From Sorex araneus (lineage: Eukaryota; Chordata; Mammalia; Eulipotyphla; Soricidae): a stretch of DNA of 64,000 nucleotides. The stretch lies in NCBI RefSeq assembly GCF_027595985.1, contig NC_073313.1, positions 82,190,494 to 82,254,493 of the forward strand, written 5' to 3'. A model generated the notes under the pieces. It saw only the letters and a list, made by a program, of their open reading frames with translations, was not told the origin of the DNA and did no database searches. The position numbers and the translations under genes are program-made. Below are positions 62,932-64,000 of this stretch, one piece after another (positions within the stretch are counted from its first letter, which is position 1; each line of letters starts with the position of its first letter).

Positions 62932-63107
62932 TCTTTTTTTTCTTTGTTTTTTTTTGGGTCACACCCAGTGCTGCTCAGGGGTTTCTACTTGCTCTGCACT
63001 CCGAAATTACTCCTAGCATTGCTCAGGGGACCATATGGGAAGCCAGGGATTGAATCCAGGTTGGCAGCGTGCAAGGCCCTCCCTGCTGTACTATCACTCC
63101 GGCCCCA
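62932..63107 (-). mobile_element. Young short-type SINE, second of a same-site pair
   Basis: GGGTCACACCCAGTGCTGCT to CTATCACTCCGGCCCC. The third target copy GAACACTTT is at 63108-63116. Confidence 0.9.
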
Positions 63108-63174
63108 GAACACTTTTCAAAGCAAGCAAGAGAGCCTTAGGTAACTTGTATTAGAAGAAGTGGATATTTACATG

Positions 63175-63250
63175 GTGGAGTATCAAGTGCCTATTAACAA
63201 CTGTATTATGAACAACTTTGTAAAACACAGTGTTCAAAATTATTAAAAAG
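63175..63250 (+). mobile_element. L1 3'-end fragment
   Basis: TATTATGAACAACTTTGTAA and AACACAGTGTTCAAAATTAT match the L1 terminus. Confidence 0.6.
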
Positions 63251-63383
63251 GATTTTGGTTTTTGGGTGGAAAGATAATCATTTTTTTTAAGTCACAAGAT
63301 ATGGTCAGGCCCACAGACACCCAAGTGTTCTCACCCATTTAGAAAGGGGGAGGGACTAACGAAGATAAATCTGAAAACCACAG

Positions 63384-63577
63384 GCACTGGAACAAGAGCA
63401 CTGCAGGTATGGCGTTTGCCTTGCATGCGGCCGACCTGGGTTTGATTTCCAGCATCCCATATGGTCCCCCAAGCACTGCCAGAAGTAATTCCTGAGTGCA
63501 TGAGCCAGGAGTCTCCCCTGTGCATCACCGGGTGTGACCCAAGAAGCAAATATATGTATGTGTGTATATATATATTT
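63384..63577 (+). mobile_element. Young short-type SINE with TA/TG tail
   Basis: GGCACTGGAACAAGAGCACT, GGTTTGATTTCCAGCATCCC and GTGCATGAGCCAGGAGTCTC lead to a tail of ATATGTATGTG and TATATA units. Confidence 0.93.
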
Positions 63578-63579
63578 GA

Positions 63580-64000
63580 AAACGGCCAAAAATTCAATTA
63601 AGGTTCCCCTTTTGGGGCCCTCAATGACTGCACCTATCTTGGTTATTCTCTCCTTCAGCTCATAAATAAATGCTTGCTTTAAATAGTTTTAGAAAATAAA
63701 AACAAAAGAAAGCATTTAGATGAAATCAGAGAAGCCCACTGAATAGCATCGGAGTGTGATTCTGATGGCAGCTCAGGGCCATCTCTGTAAAGGTCACTTT
63801 CCCTGGCCCCACAGGCTCACACTCAAGGGTTTTGTGGACTAACTGTACCACCCCTTCACCATCTCTTCTTGAAATCGGAATGCAAAACCCACAAGTGCAT
63901 TCCCCTGGGGGCCTGTCAGGGTTTTCCATCTTGAAATGACAGATAAAGGGAATCTTTTATTCTTTGGCATCCTCTTTCCAGGGAGCGACAAAGAGCAGCC
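63580..64000. other. Unique sequence to the window end
   Basis: No repeat recognised. A pyrimidine-rich run and CAG at 63959-63982 resemble a splice acceptor but are not followed by glypican exon 2 codons. Confidence 0.45.

Larger units (their letters stand above)
4988..64000 (+). other. GPC4: GPC4 intron 1 (incomplete, runs past the window end)
   Basis: After the exon 1 donor I find no sequence encoding the start of glypican exon 2 (expected residues DHLKICPQG). A very large first intron is typical of glypican genes. The interval contains only interspersed repeats, simple repeats and unique noncoding sequence. Confidence 0.85.

Noticed and set aside
63959-64000. Possible acceptor of GPC4 exon 2 (pyrimidine run plus CAG, then GGAGCGACAAAGAGC)
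   Set aside because: Joined in phase it would encode G-SDKEQP, not the conserved DHLKICPQG expected after Gly54.
1-64000. CRISPR-like arrays, prokaryotic islands or a novel multi-gene system
   Set aside because: The repeats are SINEs, microsatellites or one short degenerate array without unique equal-length spacers. There is no cluster of coding genes, and splice structure, CpG island and repeats are mammalian.
1-64000. Endogenous retrovirus or LTR element
   Set aside because: I saw no paired long direct repeats, primer-binding site or retroviral-type frame. A masked search could still find a diverged solo LTR.

Overview
The window is eutherian mammal genomic DNA holding one gene part: the promoter CpG island, exon 1 and the start of a very large first intron of GPC4 (glypican-4), on the + strand. 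Exon 1 encodes residues 1-53 and one base of codon 54, and ends in a canonical donor at 4987/4988. No further exon is recognisable up to 64000, so about 59 kb of the window is intron 1. GPC4 is X-linked in eutherians, so this is probably X-chromosomal sequence.

The organism is most likely a shrew (Sorex-type, Eulipotyphla). This rests on my recognition of the dominant SINE, not on a database search. More than 100 copies or fragments of a tRNA-headed SINE are present. The short type (about 170 bp) has a Pol III A-box-like region (AGCACAGCGGGTAGGG), a B box (GGTTCGATTCC), a body ending near GGGTGTGACCC and an A-rich tail. A long type (about 250 bp) has the same head but a different body (landmarks ATACTCTCGGTAGCTTGCC and GAGCGGGCACCAGTAAC). 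In the entries below, strand is the head-to-tail strand, and 'older type' means copies with GTGCTCAGGGATCACTCC-like rather than GCACTCAGGAATTACTCC-like bodies. About three quarters lie antisense to GPC4.

Layout: 1-1900 upstream intergenic SINEs; 1900-3430 unique 5' flank; 3440-5560 CpG island with leader and exon 1; 5560-8750 SINE-free start of intron 1, where proximal control elements are most likely; 8775-64000 intron with dense SINEs, several L1 fragments (chiefly 3' ends and ORF2 C-termini), MIR/L2 relics, microsatellites and unique stretches.

I found no other protein gene, no CRISPR array, no recognisable provirus and no novel gene system. Long open frames in the island and in the CCTT tract are compositional. 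The points of interest are structural: tandem same-strand SINE pairs sharing one target site (four loci), SINE dimers inside a single target duplication, a chimeric SINE, a 105-bp tandem duplication carrying perfect hairpins, a degenerate 40-bp array with palindromic cores, and SINE tails that became microsatellites.
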